Counted from the first letter of the stretch, positions 38,601-46,715 are shown. The stretch is 51,488 nt of DNA from CAYXFD01 sp964464175 (GCA_964464175.1 CAYXFD010000022.1:1-51488), one strand, 5' to 3'. A program made the numbers and translations. Notes: a model not told the origin generated them from the letters alone.

Positions 38601-39711
38601 TCAAATCCATTGTATTTACCGGTACAATATTACGGGCAAAAGGAATCGGCAGCGCAGTAACCAGTTTATTCTGATTTATTAATAGACTTCGATTATTAAG
38701 ATCGATTGATTTACTATAAACCATTCCCCCATTATTGTAAACAGTCATGTAAAGCGAATTTGCTTTGATATCATCTCTTTTTCTCAGTGTCTGGATTGTA
38801 AAAGAATCATTAAACGGCTGTGTCTGAGTCTCATCATCGGAGGTTTCAGTTAGGTGGGTCTCAACTCTGAACCTCAGCGTATATTTCGGGTTAGAAGGAT
38901 CGCCGATATGTAGTATATCATTATTCCTCAGCTCATAGATATAGGGTATTTGTATCCGCAGTTTCTGGTTCTCTCTGATCAAGCTATTATGAAGTCCATT
39001 AACGGAAAGTATCTTTTCGACACTTGTATTATATATTCTTGAAAGAGAGTAAAGGTTTTCTCCTAGTTTGACCTCATGGGCTATCTCTTTTTCAATCGGA
39101 TAAAGCTGCTTAACCACAGAATCTCTCGCTAGATATACAACAGAGTCAGCCACGGTGATCTTGAGGGTTCTATTATCAAGTAAAGCGGGAAATATTTCTT
39201 CTCCTTCAGGAGGAAGAATGGTTATTATGGTTTCTTCGTTCGAGAGCGGCTCTAACTTTTCTCTATCCAATTGCAGTACAGTTCTCGGAAACAGATGATT
39301 CGATCCTATATTCATCGAACTATAGCTGCGGGAATTTAGATCATCCATATATATGGAAAAGAGAGATTCCCATTTTCGAGAAGCCGGCATTACAGTAAAC
39401 GTTAGCTGACAATTACCTGTTTTAAAAGTATCGATTTCTGTGACATGGGTTAAATCATATTCTGAGATGAGATTGCCATGAAGATAAATATCCCGGTAGG
39501 CTTTGATTATAATCTTATCATCATGCCTTCTAATGGCAGCATATTTTACAGGCAGCTTGTTTTCAGAGGGAATCACTATAAAGTCAGTCTTTCTATTTAA
39601 CATATTAAAGAACATATAGTTGAAAATTGCGTAAACTGAGATCAGCAAAAAAGCACTGCATATAAAAAAGAGAATCCATCTGTAAAATCTACTATCTCCG
39701 GCATAGCTCAT
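35587..39711 (-). CDS. Class B-type penicillin-binding transpeptidase with LysM domain
   Basis: A 1374-residue protein. One N-terminal TM (about 12-36) is followed by about 170 outside residues, a LysM module (HEVKLGENLYSLSRIYNTS, about 212-255, peptidoglycan binding), a large beta-rich middle and a C-terminal transpeptidase. The latter has PGSSFK (catalytic Ser 1040, Lys 1043), SYN (1121-1123) and KTGTAD (1307), with spacing like class B PBPs. It would cross-link peptidoglycan on the outer side of the inner membrane. Class B PBPs are usually 580-700 residues, so this one is about twice as long. No glycosyltransferase domain is seen, in keeping with a SEDS partner. The ribosome site is AGGGGA. 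It is the first gene of the run. Confidence 0.85.
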   Translation of the reverse strand: MSYAGDSRFYRWILFFICSAFLLISVYAIFNYMFFNMLNRKTDFIVIPSENKLPVKYAAIRRHDDKIIIKAYRDIYLHGNLISEYDLTHVTEIDTFKTGNCQLTFTVMPASRKWESLFSIYMDDLNSRSYSSMNIGSNHLFPRTVLQLDREKLEPLSNEETIITILPPEGEEIFPALLDNRTLKITVADSVVYLARDSVVKQLYPIEKEIAHEVKLGENLYSLSRIYNTSVEKILSVNGLHNSLIRENQKLRIQIPYIYELRNNDILHIGDPSNPKYTLRFRVETHLTETSDDETQTQPFNDSFTIQTLRKRDDIKANSLYMTVYNNGGMVYSKSIDLNNRSLLINQNKLVTALPIPFARNIVPVNTMDLTSYQKQKQFMPDFFAEVIDYLMQNRIYDIKRVRTSGKHLIINETEKIPVSGRTRRFVNSFHWDEFFSRTIRPLSEILYNPGIAFYLETDSLATQRLILSSDQWTVFTDYDSTRKSATTSYREHEFTHNPGKFLTKPYIRDRENETIVFETQFLFNRDHEIVRVLKIAGFTNYQLELNGSILASEIFNFENRDYNLFEDEGIYKFFYDNLSDSNTLRIYLEYDKTKVNPVFPNQIPFHYSFGNSLPVKAVDHEWEYSLSLSKSAVRNPRWSEGKWLAYRGSLSEIFPPGMGKIKASLLFRRELIIENEPADIQIEHDYDTIKCFIDGQLIESSTLLYPGRYILGVEYDFKHIPMFSRRNPLYVFLTKRYLPLDDYLRIGQLETISSPSFSAKGQSTTEFTLIIGEKSLSLSSFPGDLLYVTSNGKLHKNKRPPAINGSYLKIFTNASGKLDIYSILGESSKAADNTTDDPVYKVNDSKKLLATLDTGDSFSFDDRIISLHTRANHMAYDIYKSGMRKRYYSDEYNTMSLVGYDDDVRLYGLEKTFSSLSSDYVVELTINAKMQQIAEEILHRIILEEKKDDRSYINDHRKSTNEDRSLIAHYLQHKKQYQAGIILADREGRILVAASYPGVSAFTSDPEEYISYSSYQKSFNNNISVFDNINWDKRFFPGSSFKVLDALTLFSAGDLLHYSDPRLDYVSTILTGYPPEAGEINLLNSTMLSPGNRNLRVDISNHRSQRCNHGTSVNDAFARSYNTYFSYAMLHLFKASIADERIHLLYNTIDNHLWVDSFPMNYWIDLLGMNSDLTLVDMIHDDRQYTYNSIPSLVTNNALDQYEVAQLAIGQNIVELTPVQQIKILSLFARNDGTYIEPYLVNSIRNRKTGEVIGNKPSHFEKIKKIDKTAYTNVRDIMREVVTSLYGTGRLMKNIERESRFLFYAKTGTADIHDYRNLNHAWFVGFVEDTHTREEYMFVSVFPYTMKQGAEIAGRAIREFLTKIIEEDCFELH

Positions 39712-40268
39712 TTTATTCCCCTAACTACTGTATATTTCGTGGATTTTACCCTTTACCAATTATTGTTGTCCAATTGCCAACATAACAACATACTAAGACT
39801 AAAACCAATTCTCCTTATTCAGGGTGGTATTAACGGCTTTTTTCACTTACTAAGGACTAACATCGAATGCAGTTTATTTTTCGATATTGCTTTCTGTCAA
39901 CAATTTTTTAATGATAACTGGCATCCACCCGTTTTTTTTTGACACATGGCAACCGCACCTCCTGATTAGCCGATTCTTTGAATAGAATCTTAGAATATTT
40001 CTTGAAACACTCGAATATTACGACTGCGACAGTAGATAAATACCTTGAGTTTCCCTATGTGATTGATCCTATCGAGCATTAGGTGTGAATAGAGCAAGGC
40101 TAACCGGTGTTTGTATATGAAACAGTTTCATTCTTGACACATCAACTAAATCAAAAAAGATTGGAGCAATACAAGAGTTTTTCATAGTGATAAGATTAAC
40201 CTATCTGTCCTATTTTTATGAATAAAGGTTTTCTTAAGAGGAACCATTTCACCCTTAGCGAGGTATAT
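39712..40268. promoter_or_regulatory. Divergent intergenic region with promoter candidate for the 34-kb cluster
   Basis: This holds the start region of the minus-strand cluster and of the plus-strand phosphoesterase. On the minus strand TTGACA (39900-39895) and TAAACT (39876-39871) are 18 nt apart, leaving a leader of about 155 nt before the PBP ATG. For the plus strand a TTGACA at 40135 has only a poor -10. No convincing gene is seen here. Confidence 0.4.
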
Positions 40269-41042
40269 ATGAAGATCCAGCTTATTTCGGATTTACATTT
40301 GGAATTCAGAGCCAACAGAGAATGGCTGATAAAGAATCCTATCATACCCAAGGGGGAATTGTTACTTATAGCTGGAGATACTTGTTGTCTTGAGAGGCCG
40401 GAAGATGCTGATTTCTTTCATCAGCAAATTGCCAAAGATTTTGATCATATTATCTCTGTCATGGGTAATCATGAGTTTTATGGAAGCAAGATCGATTTCG
40501 TTTACCCTTCTTACATAGCGAAGATCTCAGATAATCATTTTTGCCTGAACAATGATGTCTTCTTCTATAAAGATCTCAAAATAATCGTCAGTATCTTATG
40601 GAGTTATGTGCCTCTTTATTGGGCAAAAACTCTTGAGAACGGTTTGAATGACTACCACTATATCAGAAGAGCAAATCCTGACGGTTGTGCTCGTGTTATC
40701 CGTGTTGCCGATACTAATGAATACCATAACAATTCTGTTGCCTTTATAGAAGATGAGTTAAGCAAGCAATTTTCCGGAAAGACAATTCTGCTTACCCATC
40801 ATCTTCCAAGTTATTCCTGTATCTCCGTAGATTTCAAAGGTTCACCTCTCAATGCGGGTTTTGCTACCAGACTCGATGGTCTGATTGAAAGAAACCCGCA
40901 TTTGCTTTACTGGTTTTGTGGACATTCTCATGATTTTAGCTCTATAAATGCTCATAACACCAAAGTTGTCCGGAATCCCTTGGGATATGTTTTCCGAGAC
41001 GAGCAGCACGATTTTCTGAGGGATTTTGTGGTAGAGGTATAG
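40269..41042 (+). CDS. Calcineurin-like metallophosphoesterase
   Basis: A 257-residue protein from ATG 40269, chosen because it gives MKIQLISDLHLEF, the usual family start, with GAGG 5 nt upstream; an ATG at 40218 would add 17 residues with a poor site. Metal-site motifs are all present: DLH, AGDTCC, VMGNHEFYG, LLTHHLPSY and FCGHSHDF. The family hydrolyses phosphomono- or diesters; these proteins vary widely in substrate (nucleotides, nucleic acids, phosphoproteins). It lies 5 nt before the first PcfJ-like gene and is probably cotranscribed with it. Divergent from the kinase/SEDS cluster, so a link to it is only positional. Confidence 0.85.
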   Translation: MKIQLISDLHLEFRANREWLIKNPIIPKGELLLIAGDTCCLERPEDADFFHQQIAKDFDHIISVMGNHEFYGSKIDFVYPSYIAKISDNHFCLNNDVFFYKDLKIIVSILWSYVPLYWAKTLENGLNDYHYIRRANPDGCARVIRVADTNEYHNNSVAFIEDELSKQFSGKTILLTHHLPSYSCISVDFKGSPLNAGFATRLDGLIERNPHLLYWFCGHSHDFSSINAHNTKVVRNPLGYVFRDEQHDFLRDFVVEV

Positions 41043-41047
41043 TAGTA

Positions 41048-42373
41048 ATGAACAACAATAATAGTAACCTGAAAGAAAAGAGATTTATAGTTCCCGAAAG
41101 ACGGTCTTTGCAGTACGATGAGGAAATGCAAAAAATCTACCGATTTGACCCCTCTGAAATACGAGTTGTCAGATTAGGTGCTCCATATCCAGCCGCGTAT
41201 GTTAAATCTGAACGAAACAGGAACTGGATGAGTTATAGTCCTCAAGATTCCTTCCCTTTTCTTTTCGATAAACCATCCAAACATTTTCTACAGCATGAAG
41301 ATGAAAAACAAAGAAACTATGCCGAATTCAAGCTGACTTTGTATAACAAACTTGTCACACTTATCGGGGAAGATAAGATTCATCTGCTGCGACAATTTCC
41401 TTCAAGGCATTGGTTTCTATACTGTTTCTTAGAAAGATGCGGAGATTATGCCTATGATCTTCTGAGTTCGAATCCTGCTCTCGGTTATCTGTTATCAGCT
41501 CACGCTCTTTTTCATCCCTTAAAGAGCAAGAGTTACTGGCGGTCTGCCAGGACATTGCTCTTAAAAAAGAGAAAGGATATTCTGGATTATTTCGGGTTTC
41601 CAGGAAAGGAAACGACGGTGAAGATCCTTGCCAAAATTGTGCACAAGTCAATAAAGAACAAGGTTTTATTCACTTTGAGAAAGAATCTCAGAGAAAAACC
41701 AGACTTGCTGCGAACACTCTCGTTTTACTCGAAACATAACGAATCGTCTTTATATATCCTGAATTCCGATCTCATAAAAGTCTTTCACAGCAATTTCATT
41801 GATCAGATAGCTCAAGGAAAACTCGGCATGAACAGACATTACTTTTTCCATTTAGTAAAAGACATAAAAAGGATGCAGGCTGTATTGGCTGAGAACAATG
41901 TACCTCCAAAAACCCTTTTATTCAAAAGCAGTTTTGATGTTGAGTTATTACATGATGAATTAATGAATAGCATCAACTCTTTTCAATCAAAGAGTCAGAA
42001 TTACGTTTTCCCAGACAGCCCTCTTCCCGACGTAAAAAATCAAGATCTTCATATAGAGTCAATAAAGAACTCCGCCATGCTTTATGCCGAGGGCAAAGAG
42101 ATGAATCATTGTATCTACAGCTATTGTGATGAGCTAAAAAAAGGGGATCATTTTGCAGCAAGGATGCTTCATCCTCAAAGACTGACATTATTTTTCCGTA
42201 AAGATAGCAAAAGATGCAGACTTTTAGAGGTCAGAGGAAAGAATAACGCTTTACCCAAAAACGAGTTACTGACCTTGATAGATCAATGGCTTTCCGAGTA
42301 TATTAGACCTGAAGACCCTAACCAGTTAACGTTGTTCGATTATTTGTTTGAGTTCGAAGAGAGATTCGGATGA
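41048..42373 (+). CDS. PcfJ-like protein, paralogue 1
   Basis: A 441-residue protein. The C-terminal part has the PcfJ-like signature: LYAEGKEMNHCIYSYCDEL, then RLTLFFRKD and CRLLEVRGKNNALP. PcfJ-like proteins are known from conjugative plasmids and integrated elements; their activity is not established. The N-terminal part begins with FIVPERRSLQYDEEM and includes the sequence KKRKDILDYFGFPGKE, which its neighbour shares. Stop overlaps the next start by 4 nt. Confidence 0.75.
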   Translation: MNNNNSNLKEKRFIVPERRSLQYDEEMQKIYRFDPSEIRVVRLGAPYPAAYVKSERNRNWMSYSPQDSFPFLFDKPSKHFLQHEDEKQRNYAEFKLTLYNKLVTLIGEDKIHLLRQFPSRHWFLYCFLERCGDYAYDLLSSNPALGYLLSAHALFHPLKSKSYWRSARTLLLKKRKDILDYFGFPGKETTVKILAKIVHKSIKNKVLFTLRKNLREKPDLLRTLSFYSKHNESSLYILNSDLIKVFHSNFIDQIAQGKLGMNRHYFFHLVKDIKRMQAVLAENNVPPKTLLFKSSFDVELLHDELMNSINSFQSKSQNYVFPDSPLPDVKNQDLHIESIKNSAMLYAEGKEMNHCIYSYCDELKKGDHFAARMLHPQRLTLFFRKDSKRCRLLEVRGKNNALPKNELLTLIDQWLSEYIRPEDPNQLTLFDYLFEFEERFG

Positions 42374-43683
42374 TGAAGAATAACGAGAATCTCAACAATA
42401 CAGGATTTATCGTTCCGAAAAAAACTTCTCTACATTTTGATGAAGATAAGGGTAAGCTCTATAAATTCAACCGGCTTTCAATAGAAGTTATCCGGTTTGG
42501 CAACCCCTTTCCGGCTGCTTTTATTAAGACAAAGAATCGTAATTGGAATGGTTATCTCCCCTCCAGACTTTTTCCGTTTTTGTTTTACGAACCTTCTATA
42601 GAAAAACTAAACAGTGATAATGAGGGGTTAAGAAGATTCGCTGAATACAGATTGGACATCTATAAGACTATCGCTGCCTGGGTTGGGCAAGAAACTGTTG
42701 ATTTAATTAAGATGTTTAAATCCAGGCAGTGGCACATTTACACTCTCCTTTTCAACGGGGCAAAAGAATCTCACGAACTGATTTGTACCAATCCGGCTCT
42801 TGGATATCTGATTACTATGCACCATTATTTTCATAAATTAAAAAGCAGAAGTTACAAGCGTTCTGAGCGGTCATTGATCAGGAAAAAAAGAAAGGATATT
42901 CTCGAATATTTCGGGTTTCCGCGTAAAGAGGCTGTTGTACGGATCTTCTCGAAACTTGATCCTTCATCATGTAACTTTGAACGGTTTAATGCCTGGAGAA
43001 AGGAAATGAGTAGATCTCCTGATCTGATCAGGAGACTATCTTTCTATGAGAAACATAACGATCTATCCCTGGCAATCCTTAACAGTGAGGATTTATATCC
43101 AATAGTACATTACAATCTCATTGACCAACTTGCCAAAGGCAAGCAAAATGACTATGATCTGAATGCGGTTTATATGCTGTTTGATATCATCCGTATGCAA
43201 ACAACCCTGTCTGTACTTAATATCCCGGCAAGAAATGTGTTTTTCAGGACAATAGGTGAGATCTATGAGGTTCATGACGAAATGGTTGATCTGATGATGA
43301 AGGTTTCGACCGGCAAGGAATGTCAATACGGGGCTGGCTTGCTCCCCGATGTTAAGAATGATGATCTTCATCTTGAGGGCATAACTGACTTCCGGAATCT
43401 ATTGCTGGAGGGAAAAACTATGCATCACTGCATTGCTTCATATCATGATCAATTGAAAAGGAGTGAAGGTTATCATGTGGCTAAAATGATCCTCCCCGAA
43501 AGACTGACAATACTCTACAGACAAGACAAGAAGAGGTGTAAACTGATTGAAGTAAAAGGCAAATGTAATACCAACCCCCGGGAAGAAAGCCTGCAAATTA
43601 TCAGAAATTGGATCGGCGGACAAGAGGTTATTACTTTAGGCACCCCTCAGTTAACAGTCTTCGATGATTTTAATGATTACTAA
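42370..43683 (+). CDS. PcfJ-like protein, paralogue 2
   Basis: A 437-residue paralogue of the preceding gene, collinear over its whole length: GFIVPKKTSLHFDED at the start, RKKRKDILEYFGFPRKE in the middle, and LLLEGKTMHHCIASYHDQL, RLTILYRQDKKRCKLIEVKGK at the end. The conserved HC pair and the GK(N/C)N stretch are kept, so both copies may be active or act as a heterodimer. It starts with ATGATG, overlapping the previous stop. A 9-bp inverted repeat (43648-43656 / 43686-43694) straddles the stop codon. Confidence 0.75.
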   Translation: MMKNNENLNNTGFIVPKKTSLHFDEDKGKLYKFNRLSIEVIRFGNPFPAAFIKTKNRNWNGYLPSRLFPFLFYEPSIEKLNSDNEGLRRFAEYRLDIYKTIAAWVGQETVDLIKMFKSRQWHIYTLLFNGAKESHELICTNPALGYLITMHHYFHKLKSRSYKRSERSLIRKKRKDILEYFGFPRKEAVVRIFSKLDPSSCNFERFNAWRKEMSRSPDLIRRLSFYEKHNDLSLAILNSEDLYPIVHYNLIDQLAKGKQNDYDLNAVYMLFDIIRMQTTLSVLNIPARNVFFRTIGEIYEVHDEMVDLMMKVSTGKECQYGAGLLPDVKNDDLHLEGITDFRNLLLEGKTMHHCIASYHDQLKRSEGYHVAKMILPERLTILYRQDKKRCKLIEVKGKCNTNPREESLQIIRNWIGGQEVITLGTPQLTVFDDFNDY

Positions 43684-43904
43684 GTTGTTAACTGTAGGGA
43701 TAGTGTCTGGCTGAATGATTTTACAAGCTTTATCCGAAAAGAAGCAAGACCCTTTTGATAACGATGATCAACCAAATATTAACCAACACGGTCGAGAGGA
43801 TATACTTTATCTCTTTGTTAGATGTATGGCTTGGCTATGTATGATTCCGGAAAGGATCTTCAAAGAGATTACCTAAACTAATAAGCCAAAACGATATACA
43901 ACTC

Positions 43905-44395
43905 CTAAATAAGGTTATTGTGAAGATATTCAGGAATGAAAACATAAGGTTCTGCTATAACCAATAGTGTCATCGCTGCTATTAAGAGAAAAAATTGAGT
44001 ACTTTTCCCGCTTCGGACTAACCCCTAGAACTTCTGCTTATCCTTAGCGGAGAGTTTTTGTTCCATAGAAGAGATTTTCTGATGCAACTGTTTATTTTCG
44101 AGGCTTTGTTTGTCTATATATCAATACAGCTTATCATTCTCATTCTGTATATCAACTTGTTTTCCTTTTGATCTCGCTTCTGTAACAGGATTGTTGTACC
44201 TGCTTCTCTTTCTGAAAAACCTTTAGAATCACTCTCCGAAAAGTTGCTTTTATCGACCGTTCCCTGGATACTGCTTTCTGCTTTCTGCTTTCTTCATTTT
44301 ATACATTTCCTGATTTTTTTGATTAAATACCCGATCTACCCTTATATGCCATGGTACAACTTCATTTGGCGTGCGGTAAGCTTTTCTTACCTATG
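43905..44395 (-). pseudogene. Decayed coiled-coil/transmembrane protein gene
   Basis: On the minus strand, short frames join into a protein-like series: AYRTPNEVVPWHIRVDRVF, then (shifted) VDKSNFSESDSKGFSERE, then (shifted) KQVDIQNENDKLY, stop, IDKQSLENKQLHQKISSME, stop, and STQFFLLIAAMTLLVIAEP as a TM segment before a final stop at 43905. Two frame shifts and two in-frame stops mean it is not expressed as one protein. The coiled coil followed by a TM resembles the plan of the anchored coiled-coil proteins in the main cluster, without clear identity. The YRTPNEV string also occurs near the end of some transposases, so a mixed origin is possible. Confidence 0.5.
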
Positions 44396-44611
44396 TGAGA
44401 ATAATGCTGAAAGATATTAGAGATAAGGGGAAACTAAAGAAGAGAGAAACAATTCCAAGGGAAGAAAGCAAGGAACAAAGATAACAGGTTGTCCACAAAT
44501 GGACAGAAATGAGCACAGATAGAAAAGAGAAGTAATGATGTTCCAGCGGGGTTAGTTTTTTCATAATTCTTATTCCTCATTCATAGTTCTCAGCGGGTGA
44601 TTGGGTATTCC

Positions 44612-44690
44612 TACCCTTAGGAGACCATTAGGTTGTTCTATAATCTGAGGGGGTCCGACTATAGAGTTCACTAATGGTCTCCTAAGGGTA
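44612..44690. repeat. Perfect 20-bp inverted repeat (79-bp element)
   Basis: 44612-44631 and 44671-44690 are exact reverse complements, separated by 39 nt. The arms contain CCTTAGGAGACCATTAG. No open frame lies inside. It could be a small hairpin element or a MITE-like relic; no clear target-site duplication is visible next to the arms, and there is no T tract typical of a terminator. Confidence 0.8.
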
Positions 44691-44764
44691 ATTAAGCCCT
44701 CTATTATATATAGGATAACATTTGGGAGCTTCTTTACATTTCGGCGGTGAAAAGAAAGGCTGTC

Positions 44765-45262
44765 GGATGCATTAAAAGAGAGATTAGAGATTAGAAAATT
44801 AGAAAAACTAAAGAAGAGCAGCAAGAAGAAAAAGATAAAACCTGCGGAAGGAGAGCAAGTCCATGGAAGCTAAGCAAGCGAACAAGTTACCAACTTGTTG
44901 TACATAGAAAAACCTGCGGAAGGGCAACATAGAAGTAAAGAAAAAATCCTGAGATGAAGCAACAAGTCCATTGGAAGCAAAGCAAGCTAACAAGTTGCCA
45001 ACTTGTTGTACATAGAAAAACCTGCGGAAGGGCAACATAGAAGTAAAGATAAATTCCTGAGATGAAGCAGCAAGTCCATTGGAAGCAGGAAAATAGGGAT
45101 TAGAGATTAGAGAATTTGAGATTAGAAAATCAGAAAAAACTAAAGAAGAATAGCAAGAAGTAAAGATAAATTCCTGAGATGAAGCAACAAGTCCATTGGA
45201 AGCAAAGCAAGCGAACAAGTTACCAACTTGTTGTACGAAAAACCTGCGGAAGGGCAGCATAG
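44765..45262. repeat. Purine-rich repeat array with AACAAGTT...AACTTGTT palindromes
   Basis: The plus strand is dominated by A and G. Three palindromes occur at 44881-44899, 44989-45007 and 45214-45232 (AACAAGTT, 3 nt, AACTTGTT), each followed by TTGTAC and CCTGCGGAAGG. The first two are 108 bp apart. A longer unit beginning TTAGAGATTAGA and containing ACTAAAGAAGA recurs at about 44775 and 45090. The sequence has open frames only because of its bias, and none is protein-like. Confidence 0.75.
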
Positions 45263-45340
45263 ATGTAAAGGTGAAAAAGCAGAGGAAAGAATGGCAGGAA
45301 GAAACAGTAAAAGCCTACGGATGAAAAGCAGGAAGTGAAA

Positions 45341-46159
45341 TCAGCGGATATTGATCAGGACGATACCGATTATCAGGAAGACGAGAGCTAATCGTTGCTT
45401 GGGGGTGAAGATCTTTCTCCAGATGAGAATATCACTCAGGATGCTGAGTACAACGACACTGGAAGCGGTCATGGGATAGGCTAAGGGTGCCGGGACGGTC
45501 TCCAAACCCCACAAAAAGAAGCGGGTGGAAAGCTGATTGGGGATTCCGAGAAGGAGTCCGAAAAGGAAGTATTTCATGGTTATCACCCTTTTTGTCTTCC
45601 AGACCCAGAAAAGAGTGAAGAGAAAAGCTGCCAGAAAGAGAATGAAAACGAAGGAGGCTTGATCCGGTCTTCCGAGTTCGGCATAGACTTTGAGAGTCGA
45701 ATCCGTTACCCCGGAAATGATAAATAGAACGACTAACCAGATAAATTTTCGGATTGTGTTCTTCTCCGAGATAAACCAGAAAGCGAAGAGGATGACCAAA
45801 ATCCCGAAGAAATTGAAAGTGCTTATCCTGTCGGCAAAGAAAAGTACCGACATGAAAGTCGGAATTACAACCGCCCCCCGCATTACTCCGACACTCAGAG
45901 AGAGTCCGTTTATGGTGATATTTTTCTGATAGACGATGAAATTGTAGAGAAAACAGAAACCGGTGAAGAGTCCGAATAGAATCTCGAACGGACCGACAGA
46001 AAAACTGCCCGGTCTGATCTGCAGAAAGCTGAAGATCGAAGCGAGGAGATAGTTTCCGAGAAAGATGATGATGATGTCAACTTTCTTCCCTTTCGAGAAG
46101 AGGAGTAGGGCGTTGCCGATGATTACGGAGCATAGGATGCTCAGCAGGATAAAAGGCAT
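45341..46159 (-). CDS. EamA/DMT-family membrane transporter
   Basis: A 272-residue, very hydrophobic protein with about nine to ten TM helices in two halves. The halves show typical EamA features: GVMRGAVVIPTFMSVLFFADRIS at the end of the first half, and PAPLAYPMTASSVVVLSILSDILIWRK at the end of the second. The last helix is LALVFLIIGIVLINI. The DMT superfamily exports or imports small metabolites; the substrate cannot be told. It is a single-gene unit between two repeat fields. The ribosome site is weak (GGAA). Confidence 0.8.
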   Translation of the reverse strand: MPFILLSILCSVIIGNALLLFSKGKKVDIIIIFLGNYLLASIFSFLQIRPGSFSVGPFEILFGLFTGFCFLYNFIVYQKNITINGLSLSVGVMRGAVVIPTFMSVLFFADRISTFNFFGILVILFAFWFISEKNTIRKFIWLVVLFIISGVTDSTLKVYAELGRPDQASFVFILFLAAFLFTLFWVWKTKRVITMKYFLFGLLLGIPNQLSTRFFLWGLETVPAPLAYPMTASSVVVLSILSDILIWRKIFTPKQRLALVFLIIGIVLINIR

Positions 46160-46238
46160 TGTTTGATTTCCATTTTGTTTTTTTGAGGTGATAAGGATGG
46201 AGGAGTGGGGAAGGTGTCAACTGTAAAGTATATTTATC

Positions 46239-46478
46239 TACTTTCTTTGTAACAGCACAAAGAAAGTAACAAAGAAAAGCTGCCGACGTAAAAGTAACGG
46301 TGCAAAACCTTCTTGAATCTACTGCTCCCGATAAACTCCTCACTTCGTTCGTCAAACAGTATCTCCGCAGCAGATTCTCGTACGGTTTTGTTTCTCACCG
46401 TTATTTTAATGCCGGAAATATCTATTCCCGCCCGCCACCCAAGCAGGCAAAGACATTCAGATGCCCCAGCGGAAGGAT
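46239..46478 (+). repeat. Dispersed hairpin repeat element, copy 1
   Basis: The element starts with a perfect 12-bp stem (46239-46250 / 46257-46268, loop AACAGC). It then runs through GTAAAAGTAACGGTGCAAAACCTTCT, CTCCTCACTTCGTTCGTC, CAGTATCTCCGCAGCA and CTCACCGTTATTTTAATGCCGG to CCACCCAAGCAGGCAAAGAC...CCCCAGCGGAAGG. Copy 2 is at 50457-50760, in the same orientation. Confidence 0.8.
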
Positions 46479-46715
46479 AGCATGGATAAAAAAAAAGAAA
46501 AAGCTGAAGAAGAACAGCAAGAAAAAAAGATAAAATCCTGCGGAAGTGAAACAGGAAAAAAATGAAGGAAGAGCAGGTAGCTGTGGCGAAAGGGAGTTCG
46601 CCACACCGAAAACCGGAGGAAGGATAGCAAGAAGTAAAGAGAAAAATACACGGGTGATAAAGAAATTGACAGAAAATTTGGCATGAGTTATGCACAAAAT
46701 TAAGAGAAAGAAATA
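46479..46715. repeat. Purine-rich repeat tract with GTGGCGAA hairpin
   Basis: A/G-dominated sequence with several copies of the CCTGCGGAAG / CGGAGGAAGGATAGCAAGAAGTAAAGA phrase also found at 44.8-45.3 kb and 50.7 kb onward. It holds a perfect 9-bp hairpin (46582-46590 / 46597-46605, TGTGGCGAA arms) in place of the AACAAGTT palindrome of the other array. No gene. Confidence 0.65.

Noticed and set aside
5806..39711. Type VI secretion or contractile injection locus, suggested by FHA, kinase and vWA genes
   Set aside because: No sheath, tube, spike, baseplate or IcmF-like protein is encoded; instead SEDS and PBP are present.
39739..39942. 67-codon plus-strand frame
   Set aside because: Lies over the candidate leader and promoter of the minus-strand cluster; no ribosome site, and a composition rich in Phe, Leu, Asn and Cys.
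41467..41480. GTTCGAATCC string resembling a tRNA T-arm
   Set aside because: Lies within the first PcfJ-like coding sequence, with no cloverleaf around it.
44570..45260. Minus-strand frames rich in Phe, Leu and Ser
   Set aside because: A by-product of purine-rich repeats on the plus strand; the translated repeats follow the DNA period.
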